Below, in pieces: positions 17,922 through 25,602 of a stretch of 64,000 nt of DNA. Under the pieces are notes generated by a model. It was not told the origin of the DNA. It saw only the letters and a program-made list of their open reading frames with translations, and searched no databases. The DNA is taken from the NCBI GenBank assembly GCA_964549275.1, contig CAZJUP010000007.1:40564-104563 (forward strand), written 5' to 3'. How positions within the stretch are numbered: the first letter of the stretch is position 1; each line of letters starts with the position of its first letter. This DNA is from CAZJUP01 sp964549275 (GTDB taxonomy: Bacteria; Fidelibacterota; Marinisomatia; Marinisomatales; TCS55). Position numbers and translations under genes: made by a program.

Positions 17922-18428
17922 CTAAGATACACACCTTTCTTTATTTTGAAAGTTATAGACAAGACTCATAAATGATAATATTAAAAATAAAATTTTGTAG
18001 GTGTTTTCGTGAATGTTTATCACCACAGACCAGACGAAAAACCCCTCTGCAATGATAAAAACACTTATAAGCAACAAGAAAAAAAGGAACAAATGGTACA
18101 AGGTTAAAATCCTAATCAGCCTTGCGTTTCCTGAAGAAAAGAACAGGCCCAAGGATAGCCAAAACCAGCCATTAAAAGGCAACTCAATTTTCACAGGTTT
18201 GAAGGGTCCAATCAGATTAAACTGATCCACCTCAACACTGCCTATCCCTACCCGGCTCTTGACAGACAGTTTTGTTTCAAAATATGGTACTATTGCTTTT
18301 GTGACAATGACCGCCTGAACCGGTCTTATAAGACCGATATACAGAATAGATATCCCTAAAAGGCTTAAAACTAGCCGTTTGATATCAGCGGATATTCCTC
18401 GTTGCTGACGACTGTCCAAAAATACCAT
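17922..18428 (-). CDS. Small membrane protein of the exosortase locus
   Basis: 168 aa from the ATG at 18428, inside the last 58 nt of the exosortase gene. Four hydrophobic segments are visible: about 20-43, 86-98, 109-136 and 143-160. Between the first and second lies a soluble stretch of about 40 residues (FETKLSVKSRVGIGSVEVDQ and onward), likely outside the cytoplasm. I do not recognise the family. Some exosortases (for example XrtF of flavobacteria) have a dedicated small membrane partner encoded next to them, and its position suggests the same here. That is inference from context only. Confidence 0.6.
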   Translation of the reverse strand: MVFLDSRQQRGISADIKRLVLSLLGISILYIGLIRPVQAVIVTKAIVPYFETKLSVKSRVGIGSVEVDQFNLIGPFKPVKIELPFNGWFWLSLGLFFSSGNARLIRILTLYHLFLFFLLLISVFIIAEGFFVWSVVINIHENTYKILFLILSFMSLVYNFQNKERCVS

Positions 18429-18922
18429 AATGTTAATACCATAGGATAAAAGATGAAATATGAACTATAGGTGTGCACCTGTTCCCAAAATGTCGGGATA
18501 TAATAAATTGATAGTACAAACACCATAATCCTAAATATATTTGCGAAATACAAAAGAAGGATTCCACCCGCTAAAAATATTAGCCTTTTTTGAATGGGGC
18601 CTCCGGGATAGGCCAAAATAAATCCAATATATAATCCCATAAGTTCAAGCCCGTTACACCCGTTTTGTATTTCAACACCATTGGAACCGGCTATAGCTAA
18701 TATCCGAGCATCAGATACGGTTTCATACCCGAATACATTAAGAAATTTCCCGGCCAAATCAACCCCAGAAAGGCTTAATAATTCATCCAGCCGCCCATTT
18801 GGAAGTAAATAATAATCATAGACCAGATACCACAAAACATAAATCGCTCCTGCGGCTAACAAAAACCTGGCAAGCGGACTAAGGCGCATAGGTTTATCAA
18901 AGAAACTTTTATCCGAGGACAC
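18371..18922 (-). CDS. Exosortase/archaeosortase-family protein
   Basis: 183 aa from the GTG at 18922, chosen because GGAAGGAG lies 5 nt upstream; a TTG at 18949 would add nine residues with no ribosome site. It is a polytopic membrane protein with the three conserved residues of exosortases in order: Cys89 (EIQNGCNGLELMGLYIGF), Arg131 (YFANIFRIMVF) and His150 (EQVHTYSSYFIFYP). Exosortases are cysteine transpeptidase-like enzymes that cut C-terminal sorting signals of the PEP-CTERM type and attach the protein to the envelope. At under 200 aa it belongs with the short, single-domain types seen in Bacteroidetes. A gene for a likely substrate lies 63 nt upstream. Confidence 0.88.
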   Translation of the reverse strand: MSSDKSFFDKPMRLSPLARFLLAAGAIYVLWYLVYDYYLLPNGRLDELLSLSGVDLAGKFLNVFGYETVSDARILAIAGSNGVEIQNGCNGLELMGLYIGFILAYPGGPIQKRLIFLAGGILLLYFANIFRIMVFVLSIYYIPTFWEQVHTYSSYFIFYPMVLTLWYFWTVVSNEEYPLISNG

Positions 18923-18985
18923 AGAAACTCCTTCCGGTGTTAATATCAAAAGAGTGCGGAGAATGTCTTGTTTTGCCGCTAAACT

Positions 18986-19165
18986 CTATTTCTTCTTTTT
19001 ATTTCTTATCTTTTTTAAAGCCATAGCACCGCCGGCCGCTGCAAGCAAACCAAGCCCCCCAATGGGTGCCTGATTTGGAGTAGATGGAAAATCCGGAGGA
19101 TTTGCACTTAATATGCCAATGAATGGAAATGAATACAAGATCACTTTTATTGCATTAGACTTCAT
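18986..19165 (-). CDS. 59-aa exosortase-type substrate (PEP/PID-CTERM-like sorting signal)
   Basis: 59 aa, ATG at 19165 with AGGAG seven nt upstream, stop TAG at 18986-18988. Residues 1-21 form a signal peptide ending ILSA. Residues 22-33 are proline-rich (NPPDFPSTPNQA). Residues 34-59 are a tripartite sorting signal: short motif PIGG, a small-residue hydrophobic helix (LGLLAAAGGAMAL) and a basic tail (KKIRNKKKK). This is the architecture recognised by exosortases; it most resembles the PID-CTERM signals of Bacteroidetes, with PIG in place of PID. After both cleavages only about 13-16 residues would remain. It starts 8 nt after the T9SS cargo gene ends and precedes the exosortase. Substrate status is inferred from motif plus context. 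Confidence 0.82.
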   Translation of the reverse strand: MKSNAIKVILYSFPFIGILSANPPDFPSTPNQAPIGGLGLLAAAGGAMALKKIRNKKKK

Positions 19166-19173
19166 ATTAACTC

Positions 19174-21894
19174 CTATTTCATGTATGTTAATTTTTGTGT
19201 GGAAACATGGTTTTCGGATTTTAGCTGAACAATATATAGCCCTGAAGACAAGTTAATAGGGCTCCATCGCACACAATGCCTTCCGTGCTCTAATTCGCCG
19301 TCGATTAATGTTTCTACCAATCGGCCATTAATATCAAAAATCCGTAGGGATATCTTGTGGTGTGCCTCTGTTGTATTTGGAATATCTACCGTTATGAATG
19401 TGGATGGATTAAACGGATTTGGATTAGCTGGGTGTAATCTGAGTTTAGTCGGAAAAGTCGATTCTTCCTTAACAGATAAAGAGAGATACTGAACGATCAA
19501 GCTTAAAAGACTTTCACCCACTTTGGGATAAATATTTACTCCTTTAGAATTGCGGATAGAAAATTTATCTTTGGCCTGGGTTAAAATCTTTAATCCTCTT
19601 TCCTCTAATAGATTTGCGGTTTCCCCTGTGTTATTGTTCTTCAGGCTTAATCCTATAATAGTTTCAGGCAAACGCGACAAATCCCATTGTATGGTTATTT
19701 CTTTTTTGTTAGGTAAAAAATTGCTGTAATCATCCACGGTTAAAAACATAACATCAACCGGGAGATGGATTGGGCGCTCTGAAAAACTTGGAAGATTGTT
19801 TATGGCTAAGGCTGTTTTTTCTGTATAAGTCATGGCAATCAAATGGTTTTTAGCTTCCAATGGCATTAGCTGATAGGCATCTGCTATATCTAAATCGATG
19901 TCGCCCCCTGTTGTAAAAGACAGATAAATCGTTTTTTCATGTTCATGAAATGTAAAAGTTAAAGAAACTCCACCTGCACTTTCTTTTTCCGATCTAAAGA
20001 ATGCGCTGGTCGTGCTCGACATATCAGACGATTCTATCGTTAAACTTCCAGTTCCTCCACTGGCCTGAACCCAAAACCCCTGATAGGGAGCAATGTGTCC
20101 ATCCGTTAACGATCCAATGCTTCCGTTCCAGCTTTTGAAGGCTCCCGTGACATTATCCCAGATATAAGCCGATGATAGAATGTTCGTTTTTGAAACATTA
20201 TCCCAATCGATTGTTTCAGAGTACGGATTTCCAGCCAGGGCCCAATTACCATCTGAGACATTTTCTATGGATACACTCCCGGTGTTTCCAGCGCCCTCAA
20301 CACTTAATGAAATTGGCAGATCTCCTGTTCCATCACCGTCTGAATCATCATAGACATATACCAAAAATCCCTCGCCCGCACTTAGCGTTGCTGTTGAAAG
20401 ATTGGTCAAAGCAGACCAGGTTTGATTTGTTTTGTTAAAGGTCCATACGTTAGCTGTGCCGGTACTAATGTCTCCACCCGACATTCCTTGTATCCACAAT
20501 TCAGAGAGCAAATCGGTAAATATGGATCCAGAGACAGGACTGCTCATCATTCTAAACCCTGATGAACCTGAAATTTCCACTTTTGGTATAATTGATGGTG
20601 TTGTGCTTTCAAATATAAAGATTTCTCCCCTTCCGGATGTTCCATGTCCATCGGTGCCAATCACAATATCCCGATAACTGTCTCCATCCAGCAGGGTAGT
20701 GCTCAAATTAGGTGATGGTTGAAAAACATATGCATTGTTTAATAATCCCACAACCATGTCTGTAGAAGACGAGAAGTCTGATGCTGCGTCAAAATCTCCG
20801 CCAGAGCTCGAATATTCAAAATATTTAACATCGTCCTGGTATGTAAAATAAATTTCTCCCTTCCCATCATTATCATAGTCTGAGGTACCCATTCCGTATA
20901 TATCGTTTCCCGCAGATAATAAAACGGCATCTGTTTTGTCTCGAACAAAAGCATTTGATCCAGATTCCCATTCGAACACAAAAATGCCATCATCAATATT
21001 ATTAGAAATTACAATCTCTGGACTGCCGGAATTATCAAGATTGTAGGTGACAATTTTTCCATAAGTATTCGTACCTGTATCCATATTGTTATTAATGGCT
21101 GCGCTAGTTGGATCAGCTAATGTTGAAAAATCCATAACCCTTAGCGCTCCCTGCTCTTCACAAATTGGTAAGTCGTCTATATATCCATCATTATCTAAAT
21201 CATTGGGTGGTCCCATATCCATGATACCATCTCCAATGTTTTTTTCTGCACCAACCAACGACACTTTCGACCACGAGTCGTCTCCGTCCGCTTCCCAAAC
21301 TTCAAGACTTGTTGTGTTTCCTGCGTTCCCTACATACAATTCTTTATAGTTGTCTCCATCTGCGTTTCCTGTTACAATTGCACGTATGCGCGCATTCGCT
21401 TTAAAATATCCACCATCTGGACCTTTTGACGATGTTGGCGGGTTTGTAGAAGAAAGTTGCCCTGACGCCATTTCATAACAATAGACTCTAGCGTTTGAGC
21501 TTGAGGTTGAATTTGATGCAATAAAGAGTTCTAAATATCCGTCTCCGTCTGTATCGTTCACAGAAACAAGTCTTTGAATCTGGTCTGAGCTCGCATTATT
21601 CACCGGTAGTGACACCGACCATACCTCATCGTAGGAGTCTGTCCCATTCCATTCATAAATCATTGCTTTTGCGTTTGAAGACTGTCCTATCTGGATAATG
21701 AATTCCCCATATCCATCACTATCTAAATCGATTCCGGTTTTTAAATCATTTATAACCCCAGTAGATGTACTGCCAATTTCTAGTTCCTGAATTAGCGTAA
21801 AACCGCTGCCCACCGATTGGGAGAAACCGGCGGTAACACCCCCAAACAAAAAACTCAAGCAGAGCTCCCGTGTATATAAGAATACACATTTCAT
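19174..21894 (-). CDS. Secreted FG-GAP/VCBS-repeat protein with T9SS type A C-terminal domain
   Basis: 906 aa. Signal peptide at 1-25 (ending AGFSQS). Residues about 35-440 contain about seven calcium-binding-like FG-GAP/VCBS repeats with the core D-x-D-x-D-G-x-x-E (DLDSDGYGEFII; DTDGDGYLELFI; DYDNDGKGEIYF; LLDGDSYRDIVI), as in beta-propellers. The middle (about 450-800) is beta-rich and binds no obvious cofactor. Residues 818-906 are a T9SS sorting domain: PANPNPFNPSTFITVDIP, ISLRIFDINGRLVETL, and SSGLYIVQLKSEN. The protein should be exported by Sec, then cross the outer membrane by type IX secretion. It heads the locus with the mini-substrate and the exosortase; a 17-bp inverted repeat sits directly upstream. 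Confidence 0.9.
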   Translation of the reverse strand: MKCVFLYTRELCLSFLFGGVTAGFSQSVGSGFTLIQELEIGSTSTGVINDLKTGIDLDSDGYGEFIIQIGQSSNAKAMIYEWNGTDSYDEVWSVSLPVNNASSDQIQRLVSVNDTDGDGYLELFIASNSTSSSNARVYCYEMASGQLSSTNPPTSSKGPDGGYFKANARIRAIVTGNADGDNYKELYVGNAGNTTSLEVWEADGDDSWSKVSLVGAEKNIGDGIMDMGPPNDLDNDGYIDDLPICEEQGALRVMDFSTLADPTSAAINNNMDTGTNTYGKIVTYNLDNSGSPEIVISNNIDDGIFVFEWESGSNAFVRDKTDAVLLSAGNDIYGMGTSDYDNDGKGEIYFTYQDDVKYFEYSSSGGDFDAASDFSSSTDMVVGLLNNAYVFQPSPNLSTTLLDGDSYRDIVIGTDGHGTSGRGEIFIFESTTPSIIPKVEISGSSGFRMMSSPVSGSIFTDLLSELWIQGMSGGDISTGTANVWTFNKTNQTWSALTNLSTATLSAGEGFLVYVYDDSDGDGTGDLPISLSVEGAGNTGSVSIENVSDGNWALAGNPYSETIDWDNVSKTNILSSAYIWDNVTGAFKSWNGSIGSLTDGHIAPYQGFWVQASGGTGSLTIESSDMSSTTSAFFRSEKESAGGVSLTFTFHEHEKTIYLSFTTGGDIDLDIADAYQLMPLEAKNHLIAMTYTEKTALAINNLPSFSERPIHLPVDVMFLTVDDYSNFLPNKKEITIQWDLSRLPETIIGLSLKNNNTGETANLLEERGLKILTQAKDKFSIRNSKGVNIYPKVGESLLSLIVQYLSLSVKEESTFPTKLRLHPANPNPFNPSTFITVDIPNTTEAHHKISLRIFDINGRLVETLIDGELEHGRHCVRWSPINLSSGLYIVQLKSENHVSTQKLTYMK

Positions 21895-21903
21895 ATTTAT
21901 AAG

Positions 21904-21920
21904 ATGTCACGGGGTGACAT
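21904..21920. promoter_or_regulatory. 17-bp perfect inverted repeat before the sorting locus
   Basis: ATGTCACgggGTGACAT: two 7-bp arms around a 3-bp spacer, lying 10-26 nt upstream of the start codon at 21894. It could be an operator for a dimeric regulator or, as RNA, a hairpin covering the ribosome-binding region. I cannot name the regulator. Confidence 0.55.
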
Positions 21921-21979
21921 TAAAAATAATTTGTGTTTAACTTAATGAAGCTATAGATATAAAGCAAGCTTGGAGTCTA

Positions 21980-23332
21980 TTATCCTATTGCAAAAGAAAA
22001 TTCGTTCTTTAGTTCATCTAATATTGTTTTTATTCTGATATCTTTTTTTGATTTTTTCTCTATAGTCTTACAGGCGTGCAGAACGGTGCTGTGGTCTCTT
22101 CCTCCAAAATGCATTCCTATGTTCACGAGCGGTGCACCAAGCATCTCTCTACACAAGTATATTGAAATCTGTCTTGCCTGAGTAATTTGCATTTTTCTAC
22201 TGGGGCCAACCATTTCCCTTTCCGATATATTTGTTGCTTCAGAGACTCTTCTAATAATGTCTTCAATGGAAACATCAGACAACATTTTACTCCCCATTCT
22301 TTCTTTTATAACTTTTTTTGCCAATTCAAAATCTATTTCAGCGTTTGTTAACGAAGAATGTGCCAACAGTCTGATTATTGTGCTTTCCAGTTCTCTAACA
22401 TTGTTTTTTATGTGTGTCGCAATAAGTTCTACAATATCGTATGATAATTTTAATCCATTCTGTTCTGCTTTTTCTAATACAATTGCCACTCTTGTCTCAA
22501 AATCCGGAGGTTGAATATCTACAGCTAACCCCGATTTAAATCGTGACAATAGACGATCTTGTAACCCCATCATCTCGCCGGGATATTTATCCGCCGTCAT
22601 AACGATTTGTTTACCGCTTTGAAAGAGCTCATTAAATGTATGAAAAAACTGTTCTTGTGTTTGTTCTTTGCCCTGAAAAAACTGAATGTCATCTATAAGA
22701 AGAATATCTGCTTTTCTGTAGGATTTGGAAAACTCCACTGTTTTATTTTTTTGTATAGATGAAATAAAATCTAACGTGAATTTCTCGCTTGATGCATTTA
22801 CAACATTAAGGTTTGGTTTTTCATTGCATATTTTATTCCCAATGGCATGAAGTAGATGTGTTTTTCCCATACCTACCCCTCCATATATCACCAGAGGGTT
22901 AAAAGCCTGTTTCCCGGGCGTTTCTGCAACTGTTAATGATGCGGCTCTGGCAAATTGATTGTTTTCTCCCTCAATAAATGTGGAAAAAGTATTTCTTTCG
23001 TTCAGGTCTGGACCTCTTCTTTTCTTGTAGGAAAACATTGCATTGTATTGTGGGTCTTTTACATTTGAACCTGATATTTTCCCAACCTCAGGCGATACGG
23101 TATATTTAACCGTTATATCTTTTCCAAATATATTTTTAACCGCACTTTCAACAGCCGGGCCATAGTGGCTCTGTATCCACTCGAAGAAAAACTGGTTTGG
23201 AACCTCAAGCACCAAGTCCGAGGGTCCCATCCCTATCGATTTTACCGGTTCGAACCAAGTTGAGTACGCATGCTCAGGGTATTGCTTTTTGAGAGAAAGT
23301 TTTGCCTTATTCCACAAATTTTCATGTTTCAT
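21980..23332 (-). CDS. dnaA: Chromosomal replication initiator DnaA
   Basis: 450 aa with all four domains. Domain I is at 1-90; domain III carries Walker A GGVGMGKTHLL (about 150), Walker B ILLIDDIQFF and sensor elements (LLSRFKSGLAVDIQPPD); domain IV carries the DNA-binding helix-turn-helix and signature MVGPSRKMQITQARQISIYL then GGRDHSTVLHACKTI. It binds DnaA boxes and opens the origin. Two perfect boxes lie within 30 nt upstream of its start, so autoregulation and origin function may coincide. It points left while all genes from 23526 point right. Confidence 0.98.
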   Translation of the reverse strand: MKHENLWNKAKLSLKKQYPEHAYSTWFEPVKSIGMGPSDLVLEVPNQFFFEWIQSHYGPAVESAVKNIFGKDITVKYTVSPEVGKISGSNVKDPQYNAMFSYKKRRGPDLNERNTFSTFIEGENNQFARAASLTVAETPGKQAFNPLVIYGGVGMGKTHLLHAIGNKICNEKPNLNVVNASSEKFTLDFISSIQKNKTVEFSKSYRKADILLIDDIQFFQGKEQTQEQFFHTFNELFQSGKQIVMTADKYPGEMMGLQDRLLSRFKSGLAVDIQPPDFETRVAIVLEKAEQNGLKLSYDIVELIATHIKNNVRELESTIIRLLAHSSLTNAEIDFELAKKVIKERMGSKMLSDVSIEDIIRRVSEATNISEREMVGPSRKMQITQARQISIYLCREMLGAPLVNIGMHFGGRDHSTVLHACKTIEKKSKKDIRIKTILDELKNEFSFAIG

Positions 23333-23339
23333 TTATTGG

Positions 23340-23359
23340 TTATCCACAAGTTATCCACA
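23340..23359 (+). promoter_or_regulatory. Two tandem perfect DnaA boxes
   Basis: TTATCCACA at 23340-23348 and again at 23351-23359, same orientation, separated by AG. Both match the E. coli consensus exactly. They lie 7 nt before the dnaA start codon and so probably also control dnaA transcription. Confidence 0.88.
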
Positions 23360-23443
23360 TTTGGTGTTTCTTCAATTTATGAACGTTTCTTAATCCGCAT
23401 CAATTCCATTTTCTTATTGTTTTTACAAATTTCTTTCCCGTTT

Positions 23444-23471
23444 TTGACCTGTTTTCAATTAAGACTATTTT
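23444..23471 (+). promoter_or_regulatory. Possible rpmH promoter
   Basis: TTGACC (23444-23449) and TATTTT (23466-23471) are 16 nt apart, about 55 nt upstream of the rpmH start. This is a fair but not strong sigma70-type match. Confidence 0.4.
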
Positions 23472-23525
23472 CGTTTGTCCTTTCCGGAAGAATCCCTAAC
23501 TTCCCGGGCTAATTTTGGAGCAAGA

Positions 23526-23660
23526 ATGAAGCGAACATATCAACCCAGCCGAAGAAAACGTAAAAACAAACATGGTTTTCGCGCTAGAATGGCAAGTGTC
23601 GGCGGTCGAAACGTTTTACGTCGCCGCAGAAAAAAAGGCCGTCGAGTCTTATCCGCTTAA
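23526..23660 (+). CDS. rpmH: 50S ribosomal protein L34
   Basis: 44 aa from the ATG at 23526, with GGAG upstream; readings from further 5' add non-homologous residues. Starts MKRTYQPSRRKRKNKHGFRA and is very rich in Arg/Lys, as in all L34 proteins. It is the first gene of the rightward replication/RNA-modification run. Unusually, yidD follows directly; rnpA, which normally comes next, is missing. Confidence 0.97.
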   Translation: MKRTYQPSRRKRKNKHGFRARMASVGGRNVLRRRRKKGRRVLSA

Positions 23661-23927
23661 GTGCGCCTGGCCACGAATTACCCCATTACACTAATAGACC
23701 GGTTATTGAGAGCTCTCGCAACCGGTCTTGTCTATTTGTATCGTAGCATCATTTCGCCCCTTTTGGGGTCGTCATGCCGTTTCTCACCCACTTGTTCTCG
23801 TTATGCTTTGGATGTACTTAAAACCCATATGTTTTGTTCGGCTCTACTGCTTATCACAAAGCGTATTCTAAGGTGTCACCCTTTTAACCCTGGTGGTTTT
23901 GACCCCGCCCCTAAAAACAATGGATAA
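23661..23927 (+). CDS. yidD: Membrane protein insertion efficiency factor YidD
   Basis: 88 aa, GTG start directly after the rpmH stop. Family landmarks: YRSIISPLLGSSCRFSPTCS with the conserved cysteines, SRYALDVLKTH, and the end RILRCHPFNPGGFDPAP. YidD helps YidC insert membrane proteins. The 3' end overlaps yidC by 8 nt, so translation is probably coupled. Confidence 0.93.
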   Translation: MRLATNYPITLIDRLLRALATGLVYLYRSIISPLLGSSCRFSPTCSRYALDVLKTHMFCSALLLITKRILRCHPFNPGGFDPAPKNNG

Positions 23928-25602
23928 AAAAACACTACTTGCCTTCTTTTTAATCGCCATTATAATGATACTTTATCCATGGTATATGGATAAGGTGTCC
24001 CCAGTGCCATCGCCGTTAGAAACAGACACATCTTCTGTCTTTTCGACGCCGAAAGTACAACCGAAAAAATCGGTTGTGGCTCCTCAAAAACCAAAGGAGA
24101 AAATTTCCGTTGAAAACTTTGAAGAAAATTATATTTCTGTGTCAAACGGTGTGTATACAGCTCAACTTAGCAATAAAAACGGGGGATCTTTTTCATCCTT
24201 TGTTCTAAACGAATTTGATAGGCATGACTCATCAAAAGTTGATCTTATATATGAATATAATAAAAACAACTTGGGGTTGGAGTTTATAAGTACTGATGGC
24301 GATAAAATAACACTGTTTGAACCATGGACTGTCCACTCAAACGATAAATCTGTTGATGCAAGCATTGAGGAACAAACACTTCGTTTTTCAACATCTTTTC
24401 AAGGAAAATCCTTAACAAAAACCTTCACGTTTTATCCCGGGACATATAAAATTAAATTGGTTGTGGACCTCGAATCTGTTCAAAAATCAATTTCACAAGG
24501 TCGTTATTCTGTTGGGTGGGTTGGCGGATTGCCTTCAACTGAAAAAAACACCAAGGAAGAATATACTTACTACAAGGGTTTGGCCTACCTTGGGGGTGAA
24601 CTTTTAGAGCCCAAAATCAAAAACGGAGATGTGGTTTCTGAGGAACAGTCCGGAAAAACGGGTTGGGTTGCCACACAAAACAAATATTTTATTTCTGCCA
24701 TAATTCCTTCAAATTTCGGAATTGGTGGAAAAGTCGATGGAGAAAAAAGAGGGGATCACCCAACTTATGATTTAACCCTTTTACAAGATGTTCGCTCTGG
24801 CAATGAGTACACTCTTTATTTTGGCCCCCTCGAGTACAATCGTGTTGTAAATCTGGGTGTGGGCCTTGAAAATGCAATGAACCTTGGTTGGGCTCCCATC
24901 CGTTTCATTGGTCGCCTTATTACCTGGTCGCTGACAATCATGCACAAAACAATACCAAATTACGGCGTTGTGCTGATTTTGTTCGCCATTTTGATGAAAG
25001 TATTGTTAAATCCATTAACAAAAAAAAGCTATCAATCCAGCAGACGAATGCAGGATCTTCAGCCAAAGATTGCGCAATTAAAAGAAAAGTATAAAAACGA
25101 TCCTCAAAAAATGAACCAAGCCCAAATGGCCCTCTTTAAAGAAGAGGGTGTGAACCCTATGGGTGGATGCTTTCCGGTTCTATTACAAATGCCAGTGTTG
25201 TTTGCCCTGTTTACTGTCTTTAGGACGACAATAGAGTTTCGAGGTGAACCTTTTGTTTGGTGGATCAAGGATCTTTCTACTCCTGACATTATCTTTCACC
25301 TGCCATTTAATGTACCCCTCTATGGAAGCCATGTTGCTGTTTTACCCATTTTTATGGGTATAACAATGTTTCTTCAACAAAAACTTATGTCCACAAGCGG
25401 AGCCCAATCACAGCAAAAAATGATGGGATATTTTATGACAGGGTTTTTTCTTCTTTTGTTTAACGGTTTTCCATCCGGGCTAAACCTTTATTACTCTGTT
25501 TTTAATGTATTAACAATTGTTCAGCAAAAATATTTCACCCCCAAACCGACCAAGCCAAAAAACACCACATTAAAAGGTAAAAAACCGAAAAAGAAAAAAT
25601 GA
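23920..25602 (+). CDS. yidC: Membrane protein insertase YidC
   Basis: 560 aa from the ATG at 23920 (within the yidD end), giving the canonical MDKKTLLAFFLIAIIMILYP anchor. A large periplasmic beta domain spans about 70-325. The insertase core (about 340-535) has five membrane segments, including NYGVVLILFAILMKVLLNPL with the conserved positive patch KKSYQSSRRMQDLQPKIAQL and the MGGCFPVLLQMPVLFALFTV hairpin. The C-terminal tail is lysine-rich (GKKPKKKK), which fits ribosome contact. Gram-negative type with periplasmic domain. Overlaps mnmE by 4 nt. Confidence 0.97.
   Translation: MDKKTLLAFFLIAIIMILYPWYMDKVSPVPSPLETDTSSVFSTPKVQPKKSVVAPQKPKEKISVENFEENYISVSNGVYTAQLSNKNGGSFSSFVLNEFDRHDSSKVDLIYEYNKNNLGLEFISTDGDKITLFEPWTVHSNDKSVDASIEEQTLRFSTSFQGKSLTKTFTFYPGTYKIKLVVDLESVQKSISQGRYSVGWVGGLPSTEKNTKEEYTYYKGLAYLGGELLEPKIKNGDVVSEEQSGKTGWVATQNKYFISAIIPSNFGIGGKVDGEKRGDHPTYDLTLLQDVRSGNEYTLYFGPLEYNRVVNLGVGLENAMNLGWAPIRFIGRLITWSLTIMHKTIPNYGVVLILFAILMKVLLNPLTKKSYQSSRRMQDLQPKIAQLKEKYKNDPQKMNQAQMALFKEEGVNPMGGCFPVLLQMPVLFALFTVFRTTIEFRGEPFVWWIKDLSTPDIIFHLPFNVPLYGSHVAVLPIFMGITMFLQQKLMSTSGAQSQQKMMGYFMTGFFLLLFNGFPSGLNLYYSVFNVLTIVQQKYFTPKPTKPKNTTLKGKKPKKKK

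Larger units (their letters stand above)
23333..23525. other. Candidate replication origin between dnaA and rpmH
   Basis: 193-nt gap between divergent dnaA and rpmH. It has two perfect DnaA boxes at one end and an A/T-rich tract (about 23390-23470, mostly T on the plus strand). The coding strand switches here: dnaA and the genes to its left are mostly minus, while 23526-43263 are all plus. That is what is expected when forks leave from this point. The call is by box content and gene polarity. Confidence 0.6.
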
